Assembly (NCBI RefSeq): GCF_015350905.1
Contig: NZ_JADKRZ010000001.1
Location: 372,001-436,000 of the forward strand
Direction: 5' to 3'
DNA from: Curtobacterium sp. VKM Ac-2865
Lineage (GTDB): Bacteria; Actinomycetota; Actinomycetes; Actinomycetales; Microbacteriaceae
Length of the DNA: 64,000 nt
Below, in pieces: positions 33,544 through 41,864 of the stretch. Each line of letters opens with the position of its first letter. Position 1 is the first letter of the stretch. The position numbers and the translations under genes are program-made. The notes beneath the pieces are model-generated. The model was not told where the DNA came from, did no database searches, and saw only the letters and a list, made by a program, of their open reading frames with translations.

Positions 33544-35910
33544 ATGGACACCAGCACGGGGCGCATCGCCGACAGCCACGACCGCATCCGGGTGCGTGGC
33601 GCGCGCGAGAACAACCTGCGGGACGTCGACGTCGACCTGCCGAAGCGCCGGCTGACCGTCTTCACCGGGGTGTCCGGGTCGGGCAAGAGCTCGCTGGTCT
33701 TCGGCACCGTCGCCGCGGAGTCGCAGCGGATGATCAACGAGACCTACAGCGTGTTCGTGCAGGGCTTCATGCCGTCGCTCGGTCGGCCCGACGTCGACCG
33801 GCTCGACGGCCTGACGACCGCGATCGTCGTCGACCAGGAACGCATCGGCGCCGACCCCCGCTCCACGGTGGGCACCGCGACCGACGCCAGCGCCATGCTG
33901 CGGCTCCTCTTCAGCCGCCTGGGCCAGCCGCACATCGGCGGGCCGAACGCCTTCTCGTTCAACCTGGCGACGGTCACCGCAGGTGGCGCCATCACCGTGC
34001 AGCGCGGGACCGAGGCCAAGGCAGAGAAGGTCTCGTTCAGCCGGCTCGGTGGGATGTGCGCCCGGTGCGAAGGGCGGGGGAGCGTCAGCGAGATCGACCT
34101 GTCGCAGCTCTTCGACGAGTCCCGGGCGTTGAACGACGGCGCGCTCACCGTGCCCGGGTACGGCACCGACGGCTGGAACGTCCGGCTGTACGCGGAGTCG
34201 GGCTACTACCCCGGCGACAAGCCCATCCGCGACTTCACCGAGCAGGAGCGGCAGGACTTCCTGTACCGCGAGCCGACGAAGCAGAAGATCGCGGGCATCA
34301 ACATGACGTACGAGGGGCTCGTGCCGCGCGTCCGCCGGTCGCTGCTGCAGAAGGACCGCTCGGCGATGCAGCCGCACATCCGCGCGTTCGTCGACCGCGC
34401 GGTCACGTTCACCACGTGCCCGGACTGCGACGGCACACGGCTCAACGACATCGCGCGGTCGTCGAAGATCGGCGGGAAGGACATCGCCGACGTCGCCGCG
34501 ATGCAGATCACCGACCTGGCCGCCTGGCTGCACGAGCTCGATGCGCCGTCGGTCGGACCGCTGCTCGACGGGCTCCGCGACGCCGTCGACGCCTTCGTCG
34601 AGATCGGGCTCGGCTACCTGTCGCTCGACCGCCCCACGGGCACGCTCTCCGGCGGCGAGGGGCAGCGCGTCAAGATGGTGAAGCACCTCGGGTCCTCGCT
34701 CAGTGACATCACCTACGTCTTCGACGAGCCGAGCACCGGGTTGCACCCGCACGACATCGAGCGGATGAACCTGCTGCTGCTGCGCCTCCGCGACAAGGGC
34801 AACACCGTGCTGGTCGTCGAGCACAAGCCAGAGGTCATCGCGATCGCGGACCACGTCGTCGACCTCGGACCCGGGGCAGGCTCGGGTGGCGGCACGCTCT
34901 GCTACCAGGGACCGGTCGACGGCCTGCGCGCGAGCGACACGGTGACGGGGCGCCACCTGGACGACCGCGTCTCCGTCAAGGCGACCGTGCGTCAGCCCAC
35001 CGGTGTCATCGAGATCCGGGGTGCCGACCGGCACAACCTGCAGGACGTCGACGTCGACGTGCCGCTCGGGGTCCTGACCGTGGTGACCGGTGTCGCCGGC
35101 TCCGGCAAGAGCACGCTCATCAACGGGTCGCTGTCCCACCGTGACGACGTCGTCACCGTCGACCAGAGCGGGATCCGCGGGTCCCGACGCAGCAACCCCG
35201 CCACCTACACCGGGTTGCTCGAGCCGATCCGCAAGGCCTTCGCGAAGGCGAACGGCGTCAAGCCCGCGCTGTTCAGCGCCAACTCCGATGGCGCCTGCCC
35301 GGCCTGCAACGGTGCCGGCGTCATCTACACCGACCTCGGGATGATGGCCGGGGTCTCCACCACGTGTGCGGAGTGCGAGGGCCGCCGGTTCGACCAGTCG
35401 GTGCTCGCGTACCGGTTGGGCGGCAAGGACGTCAGCGAGGTGCTGGCGATGTCCGTCACCGAGGCCCTCGACTTCTTCGCCACGGGGGAGTCCCGTCTCC
35501 CGGCAGCGCACACTCTCCTCACGCGGCTGGCGGACGTGGGGCTCGGCTACCTGACGATCGGCCAGCCGCTCACCACGCTCTCGGGCGGGGAACGCCAGCG
35601 CCTGAAGCTCGCGACGCACCTGGGGGAGCCCGGCGGGGTGATCGTCCTCGACGAACCGACCACTGGCCTGCACCTCGCGGACGTCGCGCAGCTGCTCGGC
35701 CTGCTCGACCGGATGGTGGACGCCGGCAGGACCGTCGTGGTGATCGAGCACCACCAGGCCGTGATGGCGCATGCCGACCACGTCATCGACCTCGGGCCGG
35801 GCGCTGGTCACGACGGCGGTCGCGTCGTGTTCGTGGGGACGCCGGCCGCGCTGGTCGCCGCGCGCTCGACCCTGACGGGGCAGCACCTGGCGGCCTACGT
35901 CGGGGCCTGA
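33544..35910 (+). CDS. UvrA-like ABC ATPase, short class II form
   Basis: The 788-residue protein has two UvrA-type ATPase halves. Walker A is GVSGSGKSS (42-50) and GVAGSGKST (515-523). Signature motifs are LSGGEGQR (367-374) and LSGGERQR, and DEPSTGLH and DEPTTGLH are the Walker B regions. Zinc-binding CxxC pairs are present (Cys171/174, CPDC at 291-294, CPAC, CAEC). At 788 residues it is ~150-170 shorter than housekeeping UvrA. The usual UvrB-binding and insertion regions are reduced, as in UvrA2/DrrC-type proteins linked to drug resistance. It probably releases DNA-intercalating drugs or acts in alternative repair. No uvrB or uvrC is adjacent. Confidence 0.88.
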   Translation: MDTSTGRIADSHDRIRVRGARENNLRDVDVDLPKRRLTVFTGVSGSGKSSLVFGTVAAESQRMINETYSVFVQGFMPSLGRPDVDRLDGLTTAIVVDQERIGADPRSTVGTATDASAMLRLLFSRLGQPHIGGPNAFSFNLATVTAGGAITVQRGTEAKAEKVSFSRLGGMCARCEGRGSVSEIDLSQLFDESRALNDGALTVPGYGTDGWNVRLYAESGYYPGDKPIRDFTEQERQDFLYREPTKQKIAGINMTYEGLVPRVRRSLLQKDRSAMQPHIRAFVDRAVTFTTCPDCDGTRLNDIARSSKIGGKDIADVAAMQITDLAAWLHELDAPSVGPLLDGLRDAVDAFVEIGLGYLSLDRPTGTLSGGEGQRVKMVKHLGSSLSDITYVFDEPSTGLHPHDIERMNLLLLRLRDKGNTVLVVEHKPEVIAIADHVVDLGPGAGSGGGTLCYQGPVDGLRASDTVTGRHLDDRVSVKATVRQPTGVIEIRGADRHNLQDVDVDVPLGVLTVVTGVAGSGKSTLINGSLSHRDDVVTVDQSGIRGSRRSNPATYTGLLEPIRKAFAKANGVKPALFSANSDGACPACNGAGVIYTDLGMMAGVSTTCAECEGRRFDQSVLAYRLGGKDVSEVLAMSVTEALDFFATGESRLPAAHTLLTRLADVGLGYLTIGQPLTTLSGGERQRLKLATHLGEPGGVIVLDEPTTGLHLADVAQLLGLLDRMVDAGRTVVVIEHHQAVMAHADHVIDLGPGAGHDGGRVVFVGTPAALVAARSTLTGQHLAAYVGA

Positions 35911-36001
35911 CCGGCCGGCGGAGCGCGGCGGCGACGGCGGTCGCTGCCGTGCCGCGAAGCGGCGCGCGTCAGCCGCGGCGCGAAGTGGCGCGGAACCGCG
36001 G

Positions 36002-36043
36002 ACGTCGGCTCGAACCACGGATGTCCGTGGTTCGAGCCGACGT
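36002..36043. repeat. 42-bp palindrome, family B copy 2
   Basis: Two perfect 20-bp arms flank TG. The outer ACGTCGGCTCG is shared with the inverted repeat at 24292. The flanking sequence GTTGTGCGGTG also recalls the GGTGGTGCGG there. Confidence 0.88.
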
Positions 36044-36087
36044 TCGTTGTGCGGTGACGCCGCGCGCTCCGCAGACGCCACCGGCGA

Positions 36088-36132
36088 CGGATGGGAGGCT
36101 CGGCGACGGACGCGGGGCGAGCCTCCCGTCCG
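36088..36132. repeat. Interrupted palindrome, family A copy 5
   Basis: The arms CGGATGGGAGGCTCG and CGAGCCTCCCGTCCG have one mismatch around a 15-nt non-symmetric centre. Confidence 0.8.
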
Positions 36133-36292
36133 GCGGCGGAGCGCACACCGGATCACGGCGACGGTCGCGCCCCGGTGTGGACTTCGCGCCCGCGCACGAC
36201 GGGGCGCGATGCGCGCCGCGGGGCGCGAACCGGCCGCAACGCGGCGGGCGACACCGTAAGCCGCCGCGGGCAGTTCGCCGCGCGCTGTGCCC

Positions 36293-36333
36293 GACGGGAG
36301 GCTCGGCGCCGGACCCGGGACGAGCCTCCCGTC
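36293..36333. repeat. Interrupted palindrome, family A copy 6
   Basis: The 13-bp perfect arms GACGGGAGGCTCG and CGAGCCTCCCGTC enclose a 15-nt loop. Position is 150 bp from copy 5. Confidence 0.8.
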
Positions 36334-36385
36334 CGTCGTGGTGACCGGTGGGCGCACCGCCCGACCGTCCCCAGGCCCGCGCGCG

Positions 36386-36391
36386 TAGCGT
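36386..36391 (+). promoter_or_regulatory. TAGCGT -10 box of the small acidic gene
   Basis: It ends 7 nt before ATG 36399, which supports expression of an otherwise easily missed ORF. Confidence 0.45.
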
Positions 36392-36398
36392 CCCGCCC

Positions 36399-36551
36399 AT
36401 GAGCTACAGCCAGCCGGATCCGGCAGAAGAGACCACGCAGGCAGACGCACCGGAGCAGCCGGACACGGCCTCCAGCACCGTCGAGGAGCAGGGCGAGGAG
36501 CGTACGGCGCTCGAGATCGACGCGGAGGACGTGCCGACCTCCGAGGCCTGA
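36399..36551 (+). CDS. Small acidic disordered protein
   Basis: This 50-residue protein is very rich in Glu, Asp, Pro, Thr and Ser, with very few basic residues and no hydrophobic core (SYSQPDPAEETTQADAPEQ at the start, IDAEDVPTSEA at the end). It is predicted to be disordered. Its own -10 box and a following GC-rich hairpin make it a plausible single-gene transcript. The family is not recognised. Confidence 0.55.
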   Translation: MSYSQPDPAEETTQADAPEQPDTASSTVEEQGEERTALEIDAEDVPTSEA

Positions 36552-36573
36552 GCCCCGCTCGTCACCCACCGGA

Positions 36574-36627
36574 CCGCGGTCCGGACACAGCACCCCGCAG
36601 CGACGCGGTGCGGTGTCCGGGCCGCGG
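36574..36627. terminator. GC-rich hairpin after the small acidic gene
   Basis: CCGCGGTCCGGACAC (36574-36588) pairs with GTGTCCGGGCCGCGG (36613-36627) with one mismatch. It lies between the small acidic gene and the convergent GNAT gene. Confidence 0.65.
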
Positions 36628-36661
36628 TTCCGTCATGTCCGGGGACCGGAGCGGGCGGTGT

Positions 36662-37150
36662 TCACGATGACCACGACCTGACCAGCCGCACGTACTCCGG
36701 GTGCTCCGGGTCCGGCGCGCCGCGCACGAAGCCGGCGGCCGCGTAGGCACGGAGCGCCGGGGTGTTGCCCGGCACGACGAACAGTGCGAGTTCGGTGAGT
36801 CCGAGCGCCCGGGCCTCGGCCACGGCGAGCGCCACGAGTTCGCCGGAGAGCCCCCTCCCGCGGAGTCGTGGTGCGAGGACGATCCGTGCCAGCCGCCCGG
36901 TCGTCGCAGTGACGCGGACGACCGCCACGTGCCCGACGACGTCGTCGGGATCGTCGGCGGGCGTCACCGTCAACGGGCGCCGGTCGTCCCCGGCCGACGC
37001 GGCGACCAGGTCGGCCGCCCGGTAGGGCCACGGCGCACCGGTGCCTGCGACCGCGAGGGCGTCCTCGGGCGTGCGGAACCAGGCGACGACGGTCTCGGCG
37101 TCGTCGGCGCGGAAGGGTCGGAGGGCGATCTGCGGGGTGCCGTGGTCCAT
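36662..37150 (-). CDS. GNAT-family N-acetyltransferase
   Basis: The 162-residue protein follows the GNAT fold: LRPFRADDAETVVAWF at the start, then strand 4 RLARIVLAPRLRGRGLSGEL (the acetyl-CoA loop R/Q-x-x-G-x-G/A). The NTPALRAYAAAGF motif near the end is also typical. It would acetylate a small molecule or a protein N-terminus, and the acceptor is unknown. The start is ATG 37150. It is divergent from the peptide-transport operon, with an AT-rich intergenic region shared between them. Confidence 0.87.
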   Translation of the reverse strand: MDHGTPQIALRPFRADDAETVVAWFRTPEDALAVAGTGAPWPYRAADLVAASAGDDRRPLTVTPADDPDDVVGHVAVVRVTATTGRLARIVLAPRLRGRGLSGELVALAVAEARALGLTELALFVVPGNTPALRAYAAAGFVRGAPDPEHPEYVRLVRSWSS

Positions 37151-37187
37151 CGTCTTCCAAACGTAACAAAACCGAAAAGATCTTGTC

Positions 37188-37211
37188 GTACTGTAATCAT
37201 CACTACAGCAC
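37188..37211. promoter_or_regulatory. Candidate operator upstream of the peptide-transport operon
   Basis: GTACTGTA (37188-37195) and TACAGCAC (37204-37211) form an inverted repeat matching at 7 of 8 positions around 8 nt, within the only AT-rich stretch nearby (37155-37210). It could be the binding site of the RpiR-type regulator encoded at 45007, but this is inference. Confidence 0.4.
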
Positions 37212-37278
37212 CAATCGCTCCACCTCCCCGACACGGACACCGCACCAGCACCGGTGCACAGAAGCGAAGAGGCATTCG

Positions 37279-38847
37279 ATGAGACAACGGAATCGGGCGG
37301 CCGTGGCCGCGATGACAGCGGCAGCAGCCCTGGTCCTCGCAGGCTGCAGCGCCGGCGGCTCGGCGGACACCACCGGCACTGCCGCCGGTGGTCACCCGAA
37401 GGGCGGTGTCCTGACGATGGCGCGGTCCGCCGACATCATCTCGATGGACAACACCACGACCTTCGACAACAACTCCATCCACGTGATGCAGCAGATCATG
37501 GAGCCGCTGTTCAACGTCAGCGCCGACGGCAAGAAGCTCGAGCCGTGGCTGGCGACCGGGTACGACGCGTCGGAGGACGGCAAGAAGTACACGATCCACC
37601 TCCGCAAGGGCGTCGAGTTCTCCAACGGGGACCCGATGACCGCGAAGGACGTCGTCTTCTCCATCAACGCCGACACCGCCACCGGCGCCTCGGGCTGGGG
37701 CTACATCAACGCGGCGATCGACAAGGTCAGCGCCGTCGACGACGAGACGGTCGAGATCGACCTGAAGTACGCGTGGGCACCGCTCATCGCCGACCTGTCG
37801 CTCTTCAGCAACGCGGTCGTGCCCGACAACTACGGGGGCGAGTCGAAGAAGGAGTTCTACACGCACCCGGTCGGCACCGGGCCGTTCGTGTGGGAGTCCT
37901 GGAAGAAGGGGCAGTCGCTCAGCCTGACGGCGAACGACGACTACTGGCAGAAGGGCAAGCCCTACCTCGACGGCGTCAAGTGGACCGTCGTGCCGGACGC
38001 CAACACCCGCAAGCTCCAGGTGCAGGGCGGCCAGGTCGACATCGACGACACCCCGGACTGGTCGAGCCTGTCGTCGCTGAAGTCGGCGGCCGGGGTCAAG
38101 GCCGACACCTTCAAGTCGACGCAGATCGACTACGTGGCGTTCAACCAGCAGCGCAAGCCCTTCGACGACGTCCACGTGCGCCGCGCGATCGCCTTCGCCC
38201 TCGACCGCAAGGCGATGGTCAAGGCGGTGCTGTTCGGCAACGGCACGACGGCGAACTCGCTGCTGTCGCCCGGCACCCCGTACTACGACGCGAAGGCCGA
38301 GGGCCCGACGTACGACGTGAAGCAGGCGAAGGCCGAGCTCGCGAAGTCGTCCAAGCCCGACGGGTTCACCACGACGCTGCTCATCCGGTCGGGTGACCCG
38401 AACCAGACCTCCATCGCGCAGATCATGCAGTCCGAGCTCAAGGAGATCGGGATCACGATGAAGATCAAGCAGCTCGACCCGACGGCGAACAAGGAAGCCC
38501 GACTGGCCGGCGACTTCGACATGGCGTGGTCCGCCTGGACGATGGACATCCCGGACCCCGACGAGTGGACCTCCTTCGCGGTCGACCCCGAGGGCGGCTC
38601 GAACTCGGCCTTCACGCACTACGACAACCCGGACGTCATCGCGGTCAACAAGCAGGCGCAGAAGGAGACGGACCCGGCCAAGCGCCAGGAGCTGTACTCC
38701 GAGCTCCAGCAGAAGACCGGTGACGACGCCTTCCTGGCGTACCTGTACTACTCGCCCTACGTGTTCGCGACCACCGACAAGGTGAACGACTTCCACGTGA
38801 CGCCGCTCGGCAACTACCAGCTCGAGGACGTCTCCAAGGCGAAGTGA
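37279..38847 (+). CDS. Peptide ABC transporter substrate-binding lipoprotein
   Basis: The 522-residue cluster C binding protein (SBP_bac_5) has a lipoprotein signal peptide with lipobox LAGC (Cys23). TYDVKQAKAELA, LRKGVEFSNGDPMTAKDVVFSI and FDDVHVRRAIAFALDRKAM are family landmarks. It captures di- or oligopeptides at the cell surface for the permease encoded next. The linked D-aminopeptidase and isoaspartyl peptidase suggest peptides with D-amino or isopeptide bonds. ATG 37279 has AGAGG upstream. Two strong hairpins follow the stop and may keep this mRNA segment more abundant than the permease part. Confidence 0.92.
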   Translation: MRQRNRAAVAAMTAAAALVLAGCSAGGSADTTGTAAGGHPKGGVLTMARSADIISMDNTTTFDNNSIHVMQQIMEPLFNVSADGKKLEPWLATGYDASEDGKKYTIHLRKGVEFSNGDPMTAKDVVFSINADTATGASGWGYINAAIDKVSAVDDETVEIDLKYAWAPLIADLSLFSNAVVPDNYGGESKKEFYTHPVGTGPFVWESWKKGQSLSLTANDDYWQKGKPYLDGVKWTVVPDANTRKLQVQGGQVDIDDTPDWSSLSSLKSAAGVKADTFKSTQIDYVAFNQQRKPFDDVHVRRAIAFALDRKAMVKAVLFGNGTTANSLLSPGTPYYDAKAEGPTYDVKQAKAELAKSSKPDGFTTTLLIRSGDPNQTSIAQIMQSELKEIGITMKIKQLDPTANKEARLAGDFDMAWSAWTMDIPDPDEWTSFAVDPEGGSNSAFTHYDNPDVIAVNKQAQKETDPAKRQELYSELQQKTGDDAFLAYLYYSPYVFATTDKVNDFHVTPLGNYQLEDVSKAK

Positions 38848-38853
38848 CTCCGT

Positions 38854-38916
38854 CGGGGTCCGGCTGCGCGCCGGACCCCGACACCGGTGGGGTCCGACGC
38901 CGGTCGGACCCCACCG
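38854..38916 (+). promoter_or_regulatory. Two intercistronic hairpins after the binding-protein gene
   Basis: Hairpin 1 has 10-bp arms (38854-38863, 38871-38880). Hairpin 2 has 14-bp arms (38885-38898, 38903-38916) with a 4-nt loop. They resemble mRNA-stabilising or attenuating structures known between binding-protein and permease genes. Confidence 0.75.
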
Positions 38917-38936
38917 CCCCTCTCGGAAAGGCAGTC

Positions 38937-39896
38937 ATGCTCCACCGGCTCCGGTTCATCCCCGGACGGCTCCTGCAGGCCGTCCCGGTCGCGTTCGGCG
39001 TGACCATCATCGTGTTCTTCCTCTCCCACCTGCTGCCGGGCAACGCGGCACTCGCGCTCCTCGGTGAACGCGCGACGAAGGCCAGCGTCGCGGCGCTGAC
39101 CGAACAGCTCGGCCTCGACCGGCCGCTGTGGGAGCAGTACTTCCGGTTCCTCGGGCAGATCGTCCACGGCAACCTCGGCACGAGCCTCACCTACCAGCTC
39201 CCCGTCGGACAGCTCGTGCTGCAGGCGGTGCCGGTCACCCTGTCGCTCCTCGGCCTCGCGCTGGTGATGGCGCTCGTGATCAGCATCCCGCTCGCCTCTC
39301 TGGCGGCGAGCCGACCGAACCGCGCCGGCGACCTGTTCGCCCGCGGGTTCACCCTGCTCGGCCAGGGCATGCCGCAGTTCTGGGTCGGCATCATGCTGAT
39401 CCTGCTGCTCGCCGTGAACGTGCGGGCCTTCCCCGTCGGTGGGTACGGCGACGGCGCCGGCGCCCACCTGTACTTCCTGTTCCTGCCGGCGCTGACGCTG
39501 GCGATCGCGATGTCCCCGACGATCATCAGGAGCCTCCGGGCGTCGATGATCGGGGTGCTCGAGTCCGAGTACGTCGGCACCGCGAAGTCGAAGGGCGCCG
39601 CCGGCCTGCCGCTGTTCCGCGACCACGTGCTCCGGAACGCGGCGATCCCGACGGTGTCGATCATCGGCGTGAACCTCGGGTACCTGGTCGGCGGGTCGCT
39701 CGTCATCGAGAAGGTCTTCGCGCTGCCGGGCCTCGGCTCGCTCATGGTGAACGCGATCTTCTCCCGCGACTTCCCGACGATCCAGGGCGTCACCCTGTTC
39801 GTCGCGATCTTCGTCGTCGTGGTCGGGATCCTGACCGACGTCGTCTACACGATGCTCGACCCGCGGGTCGACCTGGCCGGAGGCACCACCCCATGA
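38937..39896 (+). CDS. Peptide ABC transporter permease, DppB type
   Basis: The 319-residue membrane subunit has six predicted helices. The DppB signature is GRLLQAVPVAFGVTIIVFFL at the N-terminus, and the EAA loop is ESEYVGTAKSKGAAGLPLFRDHVLRNA, contacting the ATPases. ATG 38937 is preceded by GGAAAGG. It overlaps the next permease by 4 bp (ATGA). Confidence 0.92.
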   Translation: MLHRLRFIPGRLLQAVPVAFGVTIIVFFLSHLLPGNAALALLGERATKASVAALTEQLGLDRPLWEQYFRFLGQIVHGNLGTSLTYQLPVGQLVLQAVPVTLSLLGLALVMALVISIPLASLAASRPNRAGDLFARGFTLLGQGMPQFWVGIMLILLLAVNVRAFPVGGYGDGAGAHLYFLFLPALTLAIAMSPTIIRSLRASMIGVLESEYVGTAKSKGAAGLPLFRDHVLRNAAIPTVSIIGVNLGYLVGGSLVIEKVFALPGLGSLMVNAIFSRDFPTIQGVTLFVAIFVVVVGILTDVVYTMLDPRVDLAGGTTP

Positions 39897-40777
39897 CCAC
39901 CCCCACCGCCGCGCTCGTGGGCTTCAAGCAGCGCCGCCGTGCGTCGCGCTCCCGGTCCCTCCGCGCCTGGTACCGCAACGGCTCCCTGATGGCGGGCATC
40001 GTCATCGTCGGCCTGCTGGTGCTCGTCGCCGTGCTGGCCCCGGTGATCGCGCCGTACGACCCGATCGCCCAGCACCTCGAGCAGGCCCTCGAGTCCCCGA
40101 GCGCCGCGCACTGGCTCGGCACCGACAAGTACGGCCGCGACGTGCTGTCCCGCCTGATCTGGGGTGCCCGCGTCGACCTGCGCGTCGGCTTCCTCGCGGT
40201 GCTCATCCCGTTCGTCGTCGGCAGCGTCGTCGGCGCGATCGCCGGGTACGTCGGCGGCATCGTCGACACGGTCCTGATGCGCATCGTCGACGTGTTCTTC
40301 GCGTTCCCCTTCTACGTCATGGTCATCGTGCTGGTCTTCGTCCTCGGCGCGGGGGAGACGAGCATCTACCTGGCGATCGCGGCGGTCTCGTGGGTGTCCT
40401 ACGCCAAGATCGTCCGCGGCGAGGTCATCGTCGCCCGCCAGCAGGACTACGTCGTCGCGGCCCGGCTCGGCGGCATGTCCCACACCCGGCTGCTCGTCCG
40501 CCACATCGCCCCGAACGTGATGAGCCAGGCGGTGATCTACGCGATGAGCGACATCGTGATGGACATCATGGCGATCGTCACGCTCGGCTACCTCGGCCTG
40601 GGCATCGAGCCGCCGACGGCCGAGTGGGGCTCGATGATCGTGGACGGCCAGGAGTTCATCACCACCCAGTGGCAGCAGACCACGATCCCCGGGCTGGTCG
40701 TCGTCGTCGCGAGCCTCGGCCTGTCCTGGCTCGGCGACGGCATCAGCGACCTGCTGAGCCCCGACCGGAGGCGCTGA
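39893..40777 (+). CDS. Peptide ABC transporter permease, DppC type
   Basis: The 294-residue partner permease carries the DppC hallmark HWLGTDKYGRDVLSRLIWGAR after its first helix, five to six helices, and the EAA loop RQQDYVVAARLGGMSHTRLLVRHIAP. It forms the channel with the DppB-type subunit. Its start overlaps the previous stop. The next ATPase gene begins at 40851, after a 73-bp segment containing an AGCACG repeat that is itself an open in-frame extension. Confidence 0.92.
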   Translation: MTTPTAALVGFKQRRRASRSRSLRAWYRNGSLMAGIVIVGLLVLVAVLAPVIAPYDPIAQHLEQALESPSAAHWLGTDKYGRDVLSRLIWGARVDLRVGFLAVLIPFVVGSVVGAIAGYVGGIVDTVLMRIVDVFFAFPFYVMVIVLVFVLGAGETSIYLAIAAVSWVSYAKIVRGEVIVARQQDYVVAARLGGMSHTRLLVRHIAPNVMSQAVIYAMSDIVMDIMAIVTLGYLGLGIEPPTAEWGSMIVDGQEFITTQWQQTTIPGLVVVVASLGLSWLGDGISDLLSPDRRR

Positions 40778-40783
40778 CATGCT

Positions 40784-40820
<37 letters not shown>

Positions 40821-40850
40821 GACACCAGCGTCCACTCGGAAGGACCGCGC

Positions 40851-41864
40851 ATGACCGCCCCACTGCTCGAGGTCGAGGCCCTGACGATCGGCATCCGCCG
40901 TCGTGGCCGCGACGACGTGCGCATCGTCGAAGACCTGTCCTTCGCGATCCAACCCGGCGAGCGCTTCGGCATCGTCGGGGAGTCCGGCTCCGGCAAGTCC
41001 CTGACGCTCCGCGCGATCGCCGGGCTCCTGCCGAAGGGCGTGGAAGTGCTCTCCGGCACGATCCGGTACCGCGGCGAGGACCTCGGCGGCATGTCCGCCG
41101 CCGCCCGTCGGAAGCTCATGGGCCCGCAGATCGCGATGGTGTTCCAGGAGCCGATGACGGCGCTGAACCCCGTCGTCCGGGTCGGCGAGCAGATCGCCGA
41201 GGGACCGCGCCGCCACCTCGGGCTCTCCCGCACGGCCGCCGCGGAGCTGGCCGTCGAGATGATGCGCCGCACGGGCATCCCGGACCCGGCCCGCCGGGCA
41301 CGGGCGTACCCGCACGAGCTCTCCGGCGGGCTCCGGCAGCGCATCATGATATCGATGGCGCTGTCGTGCTCCCCGCGGCTGCTGCTCTGCGACGAGCCGA
41401 CGACCGCGCTCGACGTCACGGTGCAGCACCAGGTGCTCCAGCTGGTCGAGGAACTCTGCGACGAGACCGGCACCGCGCTGGCGTTCGTCACCCACGACCT
41501 CGCCGTGGTGAACCAGACGTGCACCGAGCTCGCCGTGATGTACGCCGGGCACCGCGTCGAGGCCGGCCCGGTGAAGGACGTCTTCCGCGACCCGCGGCAC
41601 CCGTACACGCGGGGCCTGCTCGAGTCCGCGCCGGACTTCGACGACCCGGACCGCGCCCTGATCCCGATCCCGGGGTTCCCGCCGAACGTCGCCGCGCGTC
41701 CGCACGGGTGCCCGTTCGCGCCGCGCTGCCGCTTCGCCATCGAGGCCTGCACCGAGGCGATGCCCGCGCAGGAGGACGTCGGCCCCGGCCGCACCGCCGC
41801 CTGCATCCGCACGCACGAGATCGGCTCCGCCGCCCCCGGCGAGCCCGTGGAGGTCCTGGCATGA
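40851..41864 (+). CDS. Peptide ABC transporter ATPase, DppD type
   Basis: The 337-residue ATPase has Walker A GESGSGKS, the signature LSGGLRQR (Leu in place of the usual Gln), Walker B LLLCDEPTTALD, the H-loop His in FVTHDLAV, and a C-terminal zinc/iron-sulfur-like CxxxC element (CPFAPRCRFAIEAC) typical of DppD/OppD. The preferred start is ATG 40851, which has GGAAGGA 6 nt upstream. An upstream in-frame ATG at 40779 would add 24 residues, mostly Ser-Thr repeats. The stop overlaps the next ATG. Confidence 0.9.
   Translation: MTAPLLEVEALTIGIRRRGRDDVRIVEDLSFAIQPGERFGIVGESGSGKSLTLRAIAGLLPKGVEVLSGTIRYRGEDLGGMSAAARRKLMGPQIAMVFQEPMTALNPVVRVGEQIAEGPRRHLGLSRTAAAELAVEMMRRTGIPDPARRARAYPHELSGGLRQRIMISMALSCSPRLLLCDEPTTALDVTVQHQVLQLVEELCDETGTALAFVTHDLAVVNQTCTELAVMYAGHRVEAGPVKDVFRDPRHPYTRGLLESAPDFDDPDRALIPIPGFPPNVAARPHGCPFAPRCRFAIEACTEAMPAQEDVGPGRTAACIRTHEIGSAAPGEPVEVLA

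Larger units (their letters stand above)
35911..36398. other. 488-bp intergenic stretch made of palindromes
   Basis: No gene is supported. It contains a 20-bp-arm perfect palindrome (36002-36043) and two interrupted family A elements (36088-36132, 36293-36333), with GC-rich spacers. A -10 box for the next small gene lies at the right end. Confidence 0.75.

Noticed and set aside
32434-36450. A 1338-codon open frame on the minus strand
   Set aside because: It runs opposite the Nudix and UvrA-like genes and across repeat-filled intergenic DNA. The product is low-complexity with no recognisable domain.
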